A DNA stretch of 64,000 bases, taken from the NCBI RefSeq assembly GCF_001886815.1, contig NZ_CP018099.1, positions 1,424,501 through 1,488,500 on the forward strand, in the 5' to 3' direction. The stretch comes from Caldithrix abyssi DSM 13497 (GTDB taxonomy: Bacteria > Calditrichota > Calditrichia > Calditrichales > Calditrichaceae). Below the pieces are notes generated by a model. It worked only from the letters and a program-made list of their open reading frames with translations, searched no databases and was not told the DNA's origin. Shown in pieces: positions 25,793 to 34,298 of this stretch. The first letter of the stretch is position 1, and every line of letters starts with the position of its first letter. A program made the position numbers and the translations under genes.

Positions 25793-26644
25793 ATGAAGTT
25801 TTTGCAAGGCGAAGCGCCTGAGATCAGCTACCAGAAAGCGCGAACGGCCATCCTGCCCGTGCCTTACGAGCGCACAACCAGTTTTGAAGGGGGCACGGCG
25901 CGCGGACCGCAGGCGGCCATTGCTGTTTCGCCTTACCTGGAAACTTACGACGAAGAGCTGGACGTGGAAATCTGGAAGGCCGGCATTTTTACGCTGCCCG
26001 CTTTGAACTTTGGCGAAGATGTTCAAAAGGATTTTGATTTAATTACACGTTCTGTTTTAAAATTAATAGAAGATCAAAAATTTGTGGTGGCCATTGGCGG
26101 CGAACATTCCATTAGCTACCCCCTTTTCCGGGCTTTTCATCAGAAGTTCCCGGATATTTCGGTGCTGCAGCTGGATGCCCATGCCGATCTGCGCGAAAGC
26201 TATCAGGGAACGCCTTTTTCGCATGCCAGCGTGATGAAACGCATTTTCGATTTGAATCAAAACCTGGTGCAGCTGGGCATTCGGGCTCTTTCGATCGAAG
26301 AGCGCGAATTTATCAAACAGAAAAACATAAAAACGGTTTTTGCGCATCAGATGTATGAGAATTGGCCGGACGATATTTTAACACACCTGAGCGAAACCGT
26401 CTATTTAACCATTGACGTGGATTTTTTTGATCCGGCTTTAATGCCGGGCACCGGCACACCGGAACCGGGGGGCTTTTTTTGGCCGGAAACATTAAAATTT
26501 CTTAAAACATTATTTAAAACGAAAAATGTGGTGGGCATGGATGTGGTGGAGCTAAGACCCCTTGCCGAAACCAGACATTCGGAATATACTGTAGCACGGC
26601 TGATCTACAAGTTGATTGGCTATAAATTTTTTCTGAACCGTTAA
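25793..26644 (+). CDS. speB: Agmatinase (ureohydrolase family)
   Basis: The 283-residue enzyme hydrolyses agmatine to putrescine and urea. The binuclear manganese ligands are all present: GGEHS (about 101-105), LDAHADLR (about 124-131) and DVDFFDPALMPGTGTPEPGG (about 207-226). SHASVMKR and GMDVVELRP are the other family blocks. Its place right after the arginine decarboxylase supports agmatine over arginine as substrate. Together they make polyamines, useful for nucleic-acid stability in a thermophile. Confidence 0.95.
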   Translation: MKFLQGEAPEISYQKARTAILPVPYERTTSFEGGTARGPQAAIAVSPYLETYDEELDVEIWKAGIFTLPALNFGEDVQKDFDLITRSVLKLIEDQKFVVAIGGEHSISYPLFRAFHQKFPDISVLQLDAHADLRESYQGTPFSHASVMKRIFDLNQNLVQLGIRALSIEEREFIKQKNIKTVFAHQMYENWPDDILTHLSETVYLTIDVDFFDPALMPGTGTPEPGGFFWPETLKFLKTLFKTKNVVGMDVVELRPLAETRHSEYTVARLIYKLIGYKFFLNR

Positions 26645-26665
26645 CCATTAAGGAAGAAACTAAAT

Positions 26666-28792
26666 ATGAAGAAAATAAAATTTGCCTTTGGAATTCACAA
26701 TCACCAGCCTATCGGGAATTTTGACTTTGTGTTCGAAGAAGCTTACCAGAAAAGTTATCTGCCGTTTTTGCAAATCTTAAAAAAACACCCGTCCATTAAA
26801 ATCTCCATTCATTTCACGGGTATTTTAATCGACTGGCTCGAAGAACACCATCCGGAACTGCTGAGCATGGTTAAAGAGATGGTGGAGCGCGGACAGTTAG
26901 AGGTAATGAGCGGCGCTTACTACGAACCGATCATTTCGGTCATTCCCGAATCAGACCGCACGGGGCAAATCCGTAAACTGAGCGCGCGGGTGGAAGAGCT
27001 TTTTGGTTATCGGCCCGCCGGCATGTGGCTGGCAGAACGCGTGTGGGAGCCCAACCTGCCCACCTCGTTGTCCGCCGCCGGCATGAAGTACACCATCCTC
27101 GACGATACGCACTTTAAATACGCCGGCCTGGAAGATCGTGACCTGGAGGGCTATTTTTTAACCGAAGACCTGGGTAATACGGTTGCTTTGTTTCCGATTA
27201 ATAAACACCTGCGCTATACCATTCCCTTCCAGGACCCGCAAGAGACCATCGAAGTATTGAAAAGCGCCGCCAATGAACAGGGCTCCAGCTTGCTGGTTTT
27301 TGCGGATGACGGCGAAAAGTTCGGCGTGTGGCCCAACACCTATCGCCATGTTTACGAAGAAGGCTGGCTGGAAAATTTCTTTAAAGCGCTGGAAGAAAAC
27401 AGCGATTGGATCGAAATGGTCCACTTTTCCGAAGCCCTGGAAATATTGCCCCCGCAGGGAAAAATTTATTTGCCCACCGCTTCTTACGCGGAGATGATGC
27501 ACTGGGCTTTGTTTCCGCCCACATTCCGCAAGTACGAAGATTTTGAGCACATTCTGGCGGATAAAAACTTACTGGAACCGTACGGCATTTTTGTGCGCGG
27601 CGGCTTCTGGCGTAATTTTATGAGTAAATATCCGGAAGTAAACGTGATGCACAAAAAGATGTTGCGCATCAGTCAAATGGTGCATCAACAAAATTTTGAA
27701 AGCGCAGACAAAGAAAAGAACAGGGCGCTCGATCATTTGTGGGCCGCGCAGTGTAACTGCCCGTACTGGCACGGCGTGTTCGGCGGATTGTATTTAAGCC
27801 ATTTGCGCTTTGCCATTTTTAACAATTTAATTGAGGCCGAAAAAATCCTCGATCGTCGCCGTGATCTACCTTTAATCGAACATGTCGATTTTGACGCCGA
27901 CGGGCACGAGGAAATATTGGTCGAAACGGCTGTGCATGACGCCTATTTTAAACCGGACCAGGGCGCCATGCTCTTTGAGTACGATTTTAAACCCGCCGGT
28001 AAAAATTTGTTAGACACCATGACGCGAAGAGTGGAAGGCTACCACAATAAACTTAAAGAAGCCGTTTATGTCGAAGACTTTGAGAACGACGGATCGCAGA
28101 CGGCAAGCATTCACGATCTGGTCCTTTCCAAAGAGCGAGATTTGTATAAAAAGCTAAAATACGATGTTTACGAGCGCCGTTCGTTAATCGATCATATTTT
28201 ACCGGCCGATTGTACGCTGGAACAATTTGAAAATGGGGAATACCGGGAAACGGGCGATTTTTACAATCAACCTTACCGCTTGATTAATCAAACACGGCAA
28301 AAAGATCGTATTGAGCTGCAATTTAAAAGGGACGGTTTGGTGCAAGGCAAGCCGGTTTCGTTGTTAAAAATGGTGTCGATTGACACGCAGACCGCAGAAC
28401 TGGAAATTACTTACAGGCTCGCCAATAACTCTACCGAGCCCCTGTCATTTTTGTTTGCCGTGGAATTTAACTATGGTTTGCAGGCCGGTCAGGCCGACGA
28501 CCGCTATTACTACAACGAACAGGGAAAGCTGGAACATTTTTACCTGAACTCTTCCGGCGTTTTGTCCGGCGCCAGAATGATCGGACTGAAAGACGAGTAT
28601 TTAAGAATAGATATTCGCCTGACCAGCGAACAGGCGCAGGAAATCTGGCGTACGCCGGTGGAAACCATTTCCCTGTCGGAAGGCGGCTTTGAACGGGTGT
28701 ACCAGAGTTCGGCGGTTTTGATGGTTTACAAAGTGGATTTACAAAAACAGTTCGAATGCGTCATCCGTCAAAAAGTGGAATGGATGGAGTAA
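26666..28792 (+). CDS. GH57 4-alpha-glucanotransferase / alpha-amylase-like enzyme
   Basis: The 708-residue protein has the Thermococcus-type architecture: a GH57 (beta/alpha)7 barrel (1 to about 310), then helical and beta-sandwich domains (DUF1925/DUF1926-like) to the end. GH57 landmarks are FGIHNHQPIGNF at the start, SGAYYEPIISVIP, the nucleophile Glu in GMWLAERVWEP (about residue 122), and the acid/base Asp in LLVFADDGEKFGVWP (about 212). Family enzymes transfer or hydrolyse alpha-1,4-glucans and are characteristic of thermophiles. No signal peptide, so it acts on cytoplasmic glycogen or maltodextrin. It follows agmatinase by 21 bases and is probably cotranscribed. Confidence 0.92.
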   Translation: MKKIKFAFGIHNHQPIGNFDFVFEEAYQKSYLPFLQILKKHPSIKISIHFTGILIDWLEEHHPELLSMVKEMVERGQLEVMSGAYYEPIISVIPESDRTGQIRKLSARVEELFGYRPAGMWLAERVWEPNLPTSLSAAGMKYTILDDTHFKYAGLEDRDLEGYFLTEDLGNTVALFPINKHLRYTIPFQDPQETIEVLKSAANEQGSSLLVFADDGEKFGVWPNTYRHVYEEGWLENFFKALEENSDWIEMVHFSEALEILPPQGKIYLPTASYAEMMHWALFPPTFRKYEDFEHILADKNLLEPYGIFVRGGFWRNFMSKYPEVNVMHKKMLRISQMVHQQNFESADKEKNRALDHLWAAQCNCPYWHGVFGGLYLSHLRFAIFNNLIEAEKILDRRRDLPLIEHVDFDADGHEEILVETAVHDAYFKPDQGAMLFEYDFKPAGKNLLDTMTRRVEGYHNKLKEAVYVEDFENDGSQTASIHDLVLSKERDLYKKLKYDVYERRSLIDHILPADCTLEQFENGEYRETGDFYNQPYRLINQTRQKDRIELQFKRDGLVQGKPVSLLKMVSIDTQTAELEITYRLANNSTEPLSFLFAVEFNYGLQAGQADDRYYYNEQGKLEHFYLNSSGVLSGARMIGLKDEYLRIDIRLTSEQAQEIWRTPVETISLSEGGFERVYQSSAVLMVYKVDLQKQFECVIRQKVEWME

Positions 28793-28923
28793 TCGGTTGA
28801 AAGGTGACGCCCAAAAAGAGAAATATAAATTGTGATCTTTTCTGGAATGGCGGTAAAAAGGTCAAATTTTTGTGCCGGCCTGAAAAGAGAGGGACATTAA
28901 TTTGCAAGATGTTTATTTTGTAA

Positions 28924-28942
28924 ACATTGTCAACAACAATGT
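28924..28942. promoter_or_regulatory. Palindrome upstream of the S41 protease gene
   Basis: ACATTGT-CAACA-ACAATGT is a perfect inverted repeat with 7-bp arms, ending 13 bases before the ATG. It could be an operator or a leader hairpin; no regulator is assigned. Confidence 0.35.
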
Positions 28943-28955
28943 CAGGATTTAGAAG

Positions 28956-30554
28956 ATGCCAAAACGTACGCGTTTTTTGTTTTTTGTATTGATCGTCGTT
29001 TTGCTGGTTGTAATCCATAACAATTACAAATATGTGCTTTACAACTATCTTTCGCCGGCCGAGCAAAGCGCTTATAAACTGGAAAGAACATTTAAAGTCA
29101 TCGATCGTTATTATGTGGATTCGGTGGACTGGCAGGCCGCGACCGGTAAAGCCATTTCCGGGGCGCTTCGTACGCTCGATCCGCATTCCATTTATTTGAG
29201 CCCTGAGCAGGTTAAGCGTGCGCTGGAAGATTTTGAAGGGCACTATTACGGCATTGGAATTCAATTCGACATCATAAATGATTATCCCACGGTTGTTTCT
29301 GTCTTTCCCGGGTCGCCGTCGGCCAGAGCGGGCTTGCAGGCTGGCGACCAATTCATCGAAATCGAAGGCCAGTCGGCTTATAAGATAAGCATGGACGAAG
29401 TGCCCAAGAAATTAAAAGGACCAAAGGGAACCAGAGTAAAGGTGAAAATTCGTCGGCCTTTTATGGATGAACCATTTGAGGTTACGCTCACCAGAGACGA
29501 AATACCCATTACCACGGTTAATACCTATTTTAAAGTGGACTCCATTACCGGTTATGTGTGGATCAATCGTTTTGCTTTTACCACGTCGGAAGAGCTGGAA
29601 GCCGCCTTGCTGGAGCTGGAAGAGGCGGGCATTAAACAATTGATCCTGGATCTGCGCGACAACGGCGGGGGATTGCTGCGCCAGGCGGTTTCTGTGGTAG
29701 GAAAGTTTATCGAGGGAAACAAACTGGTTGTTTACACCAAAGGGCGCTTAAAATCGTTTAATGAAAAGTACTACACCGAAGACTATCGCGACGGGAAAGT
29801 GCGCGATTATCCGTTGATTGTATTGATCAATCACAATACGGCCAGCGCCTCGGAAATCGTTGCCGGCGCATTGCAGGATTATGATCGCGCGCTTATTGTG
29901 GGCACACGCAGTTTTGGTAAGGGATTAGTGCAAAACGAATTCGAACTTCCGGATCAATCCAGAATACGCTTAACCATTGCCAAGTATTACACGCCCAGCG
30001 GCAGGTTAATCCAGCGTCCTTACAAAAACAAATCGGCCAGAGAATATTTTAGCGAGGTATGGGAAGATTCGCTTGAACAAAAGCTGACCGATAGTTTGCA
30101 GAATACCCATGTTTATTACACCAGCAAAGGGCGCAAGGTTTTTGGCGGCGGGGGTATTCATCCGGATGTGGAAATCGTTTTTACGGATAGTCTTCATGCC
30201 AAATGGATGATGCAATTGTTAGAAAAGCGCGTCTTTTTTAAGACCATTTTGCAATGGACCGGAAAGCTGAAGCGCTGGAGCGCAGACTTTAAAAGATTTG
30301 AGAAAAATTTTGAAGTAAGCGATAAAATGCTGGCTACCCTAAAGCAAATTGCACAGGACGAAAACATTAAGCTAACGCCATTAGAAATAAAAAGGGAGAA
30401 AAATTATCTTAAACAACGTTTAAAAGCAGAAGCGGCCAGATATTTCTGGGGGATGTCCGCTTTTTACCGGATGTTGTTAAAAACGGATCGTCAATTTAAA
30501 GAGACGATGCGTTATTTTGAACAGGCAAAAGCGCTTTTAAAAGATGGAAACTAA
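28956..30554 (+). CDS. S41 family C-terminal processing peptidase
   Basis: The 532-residue protease is anchored by an N-terminal membrane helix (about 4-24). A PDZ domain covers about 95-175 (YGIGIQFDIINDYPTVVSVFPGSPSARAGL). The catalytic core has NHNTASASEIVAGALQDYDRALIVGTRSFGKGLVQ, carrying the Ser of SASE and the Lys of FGKG that form the Ser/Lys dyad. A long C-terminal extension (about 400-532) is helical and of unknown role. Such Ctp proteases trim or degrade periplasmic and outer-membrane proteins. Confidence 0.94.
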   Translation: MPKRTRFLFFVLIVVLLVVIHNNYKYVLYNYLSPAEQSAYKLERTFKVIDRYYVDSVDWQAATGKAISGALRTLDPHSIYLSPEQVKRALEDFEGHYYGIGIQFDIINDYPTVVSVFPGSPSARAGLQAGDQFIEIEGQSAYKISMDEVPKKLKGPKGTRVKVKIRRPFMDEPFEVTLTRDEIPITTVNTYFKVDSITGYVWINRFAFTTSEELEAALLELEEAGIKQLILDLRDNGGGLLRQAVSVVGKFIEGNKLVVYTKGRLKSFNEKYYTEDYRDGKVRDYPLIVLINHNTASASEIVAGALQDYDRALIVGTRSFGKGLVQNEFELPDQSRIRLTIAKYYTPSGRLIQRPYKNKSAREYFSEVWEDSLEQKLTDSLQNTHVYYTSKGRKVFGGGGIHPDVEIVFTDSLHAKWMMQLLEKRVFFKTILQWTGKLKRWSADFKRFEKNFEVSDKMLATLKQIAQDENIKLTPLEIKREKNYLKQRLKAEAARYFWGMSAFYRMLLKTDRQFKETMRYFEQAKALLKDGN

Positions 30555-30566
30555 ATGAAATTAGAA

Positions 30567-30595
30567 TTGACTTCAATCTTTAAAAATAGTAAACT
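30567..30595 (+). promoter_or_regulatory. Candidate promoter of exbB operon
   Basis: TTGACT (30567-30572) and TAAACT (30590-30595) are 17 bases apart, about 70 bases before the exbB start. Confidence 0.45.
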
Positions 30596-30666
30596 TAGCA
30601 GTAAGTTCAAATAGAAATAACAAAGTTATTTTGAAGTAAAAACAACTAAGAAAGGGAGTTGTCAAT

Positions 30667-31287
30667 ATGGTCGAACTATTTTTAGCCGGTGGCCCATTTA
30701 TGTGGCCTATTCTTGGTCTTCTTGTTATTGGTCTTGGTTTTTCATTAGAAAGGTTCTGGACCTTAACACGTGCTTCTGTAAATACACGTAAATTTTTGGC
30801 GCGTTTACATAATGCATTGCAAGAAGGTGGAATTGAAGCCGCTGCGGCCGAATGTGAAAAGACGCCTGGTCCGGTTGCTTCCATTTTGCATGCCGGTCTG
30901 TCCCGGGCTAATAAAGGGTTGGAACACGTAGAAAAAGCGATCACCAATGCCGGTTCCATCGAAATGGCCTTTCTGGAAAGAGGAATGATCGTATTAGCCA
31001 CTGTAATCGTTCTGGCACCGATGATGGGTTTTACCGGAACCGTTTCCGGTATGGTTGGCGCGTTTGATTCTATTAAAAAGGCCAACGATATCTCTCCGGC
31101 CATCGTTGCCGGCGGTATCTCCGAAGCATTGTTAACCACTTTGTTCGGTCTGGTTGTCGCCATGATTATTCAGATTTTCTACAACTACTTTACTTCTCGT
31201 ATTGATAAACTGATTATTGATATGGAAGAAAGTTCTATTGAATTGATGGATGCCCTGGTAGAGATGGAAGAAAAAAAGAACCAATAA
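30667..31287 (+). CDS. exbB: MotA/TolQ/ExbB proton channel protein
   Basis: The 206-residue inner-membrane protein has three transmembrane helices (about 11-31, 108-132, 148-170). The conserved block LERGMIVLATVIVLAPMMGFTGTVSGMVGAF is the ExbB/TolQ signature. With ExbD it forms the proton-driven motor that energises TonB. AAAGGGAG lies ahead of the ATG. It heads a tight exbB-exbD-exbD-tonB operon, which would power receptors such as the one at 721-3585. Confidence 0.94.
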   Translation: MVELFLAGGPFMWPILGLLVIGLGFSLERFWTLTRASVNTRKFLARLHNALQEGGIEAAAAECEKTPGPVASILHAGLSRANKGLEHVEKAITNAGSIEMAFLERGMIVLATVIVLAPMMGFTGTVSGMVGAFDSIKKANDISPAIVAGGISEALLTTLFGLVVAMIIQIFYNYFTSRIDKLIIDMEESSIELMDALVEMEEKKNQ

Positions 31288-31306
31288 CCCAAAAGAGGTA
31301 GAAAAC

Positions 31307-31714
31307 ATGATATTGGGTAAAAGACGGAAAGATAAAGAAGTTGAGATACCCTCTGCCTCTTTAGCGGATATTGTATTTCTGTTATTAATTTTCTTCCTGG
31401 TAACCACGTCCATTGATACAGAAAAGGGGCTGGACCTGGTGCTACCGCCTCCGGGTACTACGGAGATTAAGATTCCGAAAAAGAATCTGGCCAATATGCT
31501 GGTAAACGCCCAGGGACAGGTGCTGTTGGACGGCAAGGAAATTAATATACGCGATATTGCCAGAATTATTAAAGAACGTATTGCTGAGAACGATAAACTG
31601 GTTATCTCATTAAAAACCGATGAAGAGACCGATTATCAGACATACGTAAAGGTTCTGGATCAGTTAAAGAAGGCAGGGGCAAAAAAAATCTCACTGGCCG
31701 AGCCAGAGAAATAA
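31307..31714 (+). CDS. exbD: ExbD/TolR biopolymer transport protein (first copy)
   Basis: A 135-residue protein with a single N-terminal membrane helix (about 21-40, LADIVFLLLIFFLVTTSID). The Asp in this helix is the proton-carrying residue of the family. The periplasmic C-terminal domain is the usual length. It is one of two adjacent exbD paralogues; the pair may form a hetero-dimer in the motor. Confidence 0.94.
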   Translation: MILGKRRKDKEVEIPSASLADIVFLLLIFFLVTTSIDTEKGLDLVLPPPGTTEIKIPKKNLANMLVNAQGQVLLDGKEINIRDIARIIKERIAENDKLVISLKTDEETDYQTYVKVLDQLKKAGAKKISLAEPEK

Positions 31715-31731
31715 TCAACGGAGGTCGATAG

Positions 31732-32151
31732 ATGAAATTTGCCAAAAAATCAAAAATCAAAACAGCGATTCCAACGGCCTCAATGCCCGACATTATTTTT
31801 ATGTTGCTCATCTTTTTTATGGTGGCTACGGTGATTCGTCAATATTCGGGGCTTAAAGTGCAACTCCCCGAAGCTACAAAAATTCAGAAGGTGCCCGGTT
31901 CCAAACGGCACATTGTAACCATCTGGGCTGATCGTAGTCATCAGGTGGTGGTTGACGATATCAACATCAAAAAGTTGACCAATTTGCGAAGCGTGATGTA
32001 TCAAAAATTGGTTAACGATCCACAGCTACAGGTCGCCTTAAAGATCGACAGGAAGAACAAGATGGGCTTTGTGAATAAAATTCATCAGGAGCTGCGAAAA
32101 GCCAGTACGCTAAAAGTGCATTACTTTGCGGTTCCGGGAGGTGAGTTCTGA
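31732..32151 (+). CDS. exbD: ExbD/TolR biopolymer transport protein (second copy)
   Basis: A 139-residue paralogue of the preceding gene. It has the same helix signature MPDIIFMLLIFFMVATVIR (about 19-37, with the proton-path Asp) but a divergent periplasmic part. GGAGG precedes its ATG. Its stop overlaps the start of tonB by one base (TGATG), so the two are tightly coupled. Paired ExbD proteins are common in the Bacteroidota and related phyla. Confidence 0.94.
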   Translation: MKFAKKSKIKTAIPTASMPDIIFMLLIFFMVATVIRQYSGLKVQLPEATKIQKVPGSKRHIVTIWADRSHQVVVDDINIKKLTNLRSVMYQKLVNDPQLQVALKIDRKNKMGFVNKIHQELRKASTLKVHYFAVPGGEF

Positions 32152-32780
32152 TGAAAGCGATGAAAAAACTACCTGAAGCGGATCTGAAACTAAAATATTA
32201 CAAAGTATTAGAGGCCTCGATGGCCATTGCACTTTTGCTGATGATCGGGATTTTTTATTCCTTTAAAACGTTTGAAAGCAAGGTGGAATTGCCAGAACGG
32301 CCCAATATTGTAATCGAAACCATCGAAATTCCGCAAACGCAACAGATTCAGAAACCACCACCCCCGGCAAAACCGTCTATCCCGGTTGAAGCCGAAGATG
32401 ATGAATTGCTGGATGATGTAACCATTGAGGATACGGAAGTTACCCTTGAACCTACCGATAATTTACCTCCTCCTCCGCCACCGGAAGATGAGGAAATTTA
32501 CGAGTTCTTTGCCGTTTCTGAAAAACCGGAAATTATTCATAAAGAAAAACCGGTTTATCCTGAACTGGCGCGCAAAGCAGGCATTGAGGGTATTGTGGTT
32601 GTTACGGTTACCATTGGAAAAGATGGAAAGGTTGAAGACGCCAAAATCTTCAAATCTATTCCCATGTTGGATGAAGCAGCCCTGGCTGCGGCTCGTAAGT
32701 GTATTTTTAAACCAGCCAAACAGCGCGATAAATTTGTACGCGTTAAAATGAATATTCCTTTCCATTTTAAACTGAAATAG
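32151..32780 (+). CDS. tonB: TonB energy transducer
   Basis: The 209-residue protein has an N-terminal membrane helix (about 20-38), a proline-rich periplasm-spanning stretch (about 55-115, with PPPPAKP and LPPPPPPEDEE) and a C-terminal TonB domain (about 130-209). That domain carries YPELARKAGIEGIVVVTVTIGKDGKVEDAKI and ends VRVKMNIPFHFKLK. It carries energy from ExbBD to outer-membrane receptors. Transcription ends at a strong hairpin directly after the stop. Confidence 0.95.
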   Translation: MKAMKKLPEADLKLKYYKVLEASMAIALLLMIGIFYSFKTFESKVELPERPNIVIETIEIPQTQQIQKPPPPAKPSIPVEAEDDELLDDVTIEDTEVTLEPTDNLPPPPPPEDEEIYEFFAVSEKPEIIHKEKPVYPELARKAGIEGIVVVTVTIGKDGKVEDAKIFKSIPMLDEAALAAARKCIFKPAKQRDKFVRVKMNIPFHFKLK

Positions 32781-32786
32781 GTTAAA

Positions 32787-32813
32787 AAGGCAGCCTTGCG
32801 CTGCCTTTTTTTT
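32787..32813 (+). terminator. Intrinsic terminator of exbB-exbD-exbD-tonB
   Basis: AAGGCAGC-CTTGC-GCTGCCTT with an uninterrupted T-run of eight. Confidence 0.94.
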
Positions 32814-32832
32814 CTTAATTGGATTAGACTGC

Positions 32833-33741
32833 ATGATGGAAAAAAGAACGTTTCTATTTATTCTCAATCCCATTTCTGGCCTCAAAAAGAATAAAAAATC
32901 CATTGAACAGATCATTCACAAAGAATTCCAGGCACATTCAACCATTGATTACCAGATTCAATACACACAGTTCCCGGGGCATGCCCGTCAGCTGGCCCGG
33001 GAAGCGGCGGCTCAAAATGTATCAGTGGTCGTAGCCGTTGGCGGCGATGGAACCATGAATGAAGTGGCCAGCAGCCTGGTAGGAACGGGAACCGTTCTGG
33101 GAATCATCCCGCGAGGGTCAGGCAACGGATACGCCCGTTCGTTAAAAATCCCGCTTAAAGCTAAGCAAGCCATTCGTGTTTTGCAGTATGGGCAGGTCAA
33201 ACAGGTGGACGTGGGTAAAATTAACGAATATTACTTCTTTGGCGTGGCCGGCGTGGGGTTCGATGCCTATATCGGCGCCCAGTTCCAGGCTTTTGGCCTG
33301 CGCGGTCCGTTGCCCTACTTTTACATTGGCGTGCGAGAATATTTCCGCTACAGCTACGAAGGCTTTACCTTAAAATTTAACGGCCAGTCGTTACATGTTA
33401 ACCCGCTTTTAATTACCGTAGCCAATACGCCGCAATACGGAATGAACGCTACCATTGCGCCACAGGCTAAAGTTGACGACGGCATTCTGGAATTATGCGT
33501 TTTAAATCCCATGAGCGTATTTAAAGCTGCAATGGAGCTGCACCATCTGTTTGACGGGACCATTGAAAAGGTGAAAGCGTATCGGCATTTTAGCGTTAAA
33601 GAGGTTGAAATTGAGCGCGAATACGAAAAAGGCGTATTCCATACAGACGGCGAACCGCGCATGGGCCCCAGAGTTTTAAAGATTAGCGTATTGCCACAAA
33701 AGATAAAAGTTCTGGTGCCAGGGGAGAAGTTAAAATTATGA
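32833..33741 (+). CDS. Diacylglycerol/lipid kinase family protein (YegS/BmrU-like)
   Basis: The 302-residue protein has the DAGK catalytic fold: FILNPISGLKKNKKSIEQII at the start, then VVVAVGGDGTMNEVASSLVGT (nucleotide-binding GGDGT, about 67-71) and IIPRGSGNGYARSLKIP. The C-terminal beta domain ends with FHTDGEPRMGPRVLKI. Members phosphorylate diacylglycerol, sphingoid bases or related lipids at the cytoplasmic membrane. Its stop overlaps the start of the following thioesterase gene by four bases (ATGA), so the two form a small lipid-related operon. Confidence 0.93.
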   Translation: MMEKRTFLFILNPISGLKKNKKSIEQIIHKEFQAHSTIDYQIQYTQFPGHARQLAREAAAQNVSVVVAVGGDGTMNEVASSLVGTGTVLGIIPRGSGNGYARSLKIPLKAKQAIRVLQYGQVKQVDVGKINEYYFFGVAGVGFDAYIGAQFQAFGLRGPLPYFYIGVREYFRYSYEGFTLKFNGQSLHVNPLLITVANTPQYGMNATIAPQAKVDDGILELCVLNPMSVFKAAMELHHLFDGTIEKVKAYRHFSVKEVEIEREYEKGVFHTDGEPRMGPRVLKISVLPQKIKVLVPGEKLKL

Positions 33742-34166
33742 AGGAATTTACGACCACCATCAAGGTGAGATCTTACGAATGCGATATTTACGGCCATGTC
33801 AATAATGCCGTTTATCTGCAATATTGCGAAGCGGCGCGCGTCGAATTTCTGGAAACAATGGGCTATGACCTGCAAAAACTGAAAGAATTGAACATTTTGT
33901 TGCCCATTGTACGCATTGAAATAGATTACAAACGACCGCTATTCATGAACGAGCTGATCGAAGTTACTGTTAAATGGACCGGGCGCAGAAAAAGCTCCGC
34001 CTATTTTGAGCAACAAATCAGAAAATTACCGGACGGAGAGCTGGCTGCTAAAGCAAAAGTAACCTGGGTGTGCACCGATTTAAAGGGCAGGCCGCAGCCC
34101 ATTCCGCATCTGTTGCTCGATGCGGTTAAAAAACATTTTGGGCCGGTTCCGGAACAATTTGATTGA
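33738..34166 (+). CDS. Acyl-CoA thioesterase, hotdog fold (YbgC/4HBT-like)
   Basis: The 142-residue protein has the 4HBT signature VRSYECDIYGHVNNAVYLQYCEAARVEFLE, with the catalytic Asp in DIYGHVNN. Beta strands continue to a WVCTDLKGRPQPIP end. Such enzymes cleave acyl-CoA thioesters. It is translationally coupled to the lipid kinase upstream. Confidence 0.92.
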   Translation: MKEFTTTIKVRSYECDIYGHVNNAVYLQYCEAARVEFLETMGYDLQKLKELNILLPIVRIEIDYKRPLFMNELIEVTVKWTGRRKSSAYFEQQIRKLPDGELAAKAKVTWVCTDLKGRPQPIPHLLLDAVKKHFGPVPEQFD

Positions 34167-34298
34167 TGAAGGTTTAATATGAAGTAAAACCGCGCGTTAT
34201 GTTCGCGTCTTTTTGACAGGGGGAAAATTCCATTCGGTCGCCGGGCAGGCATTTGCTCCCGGGCTAAAATTGTTTAAATTGTGTTTTGAGATTGAGCC

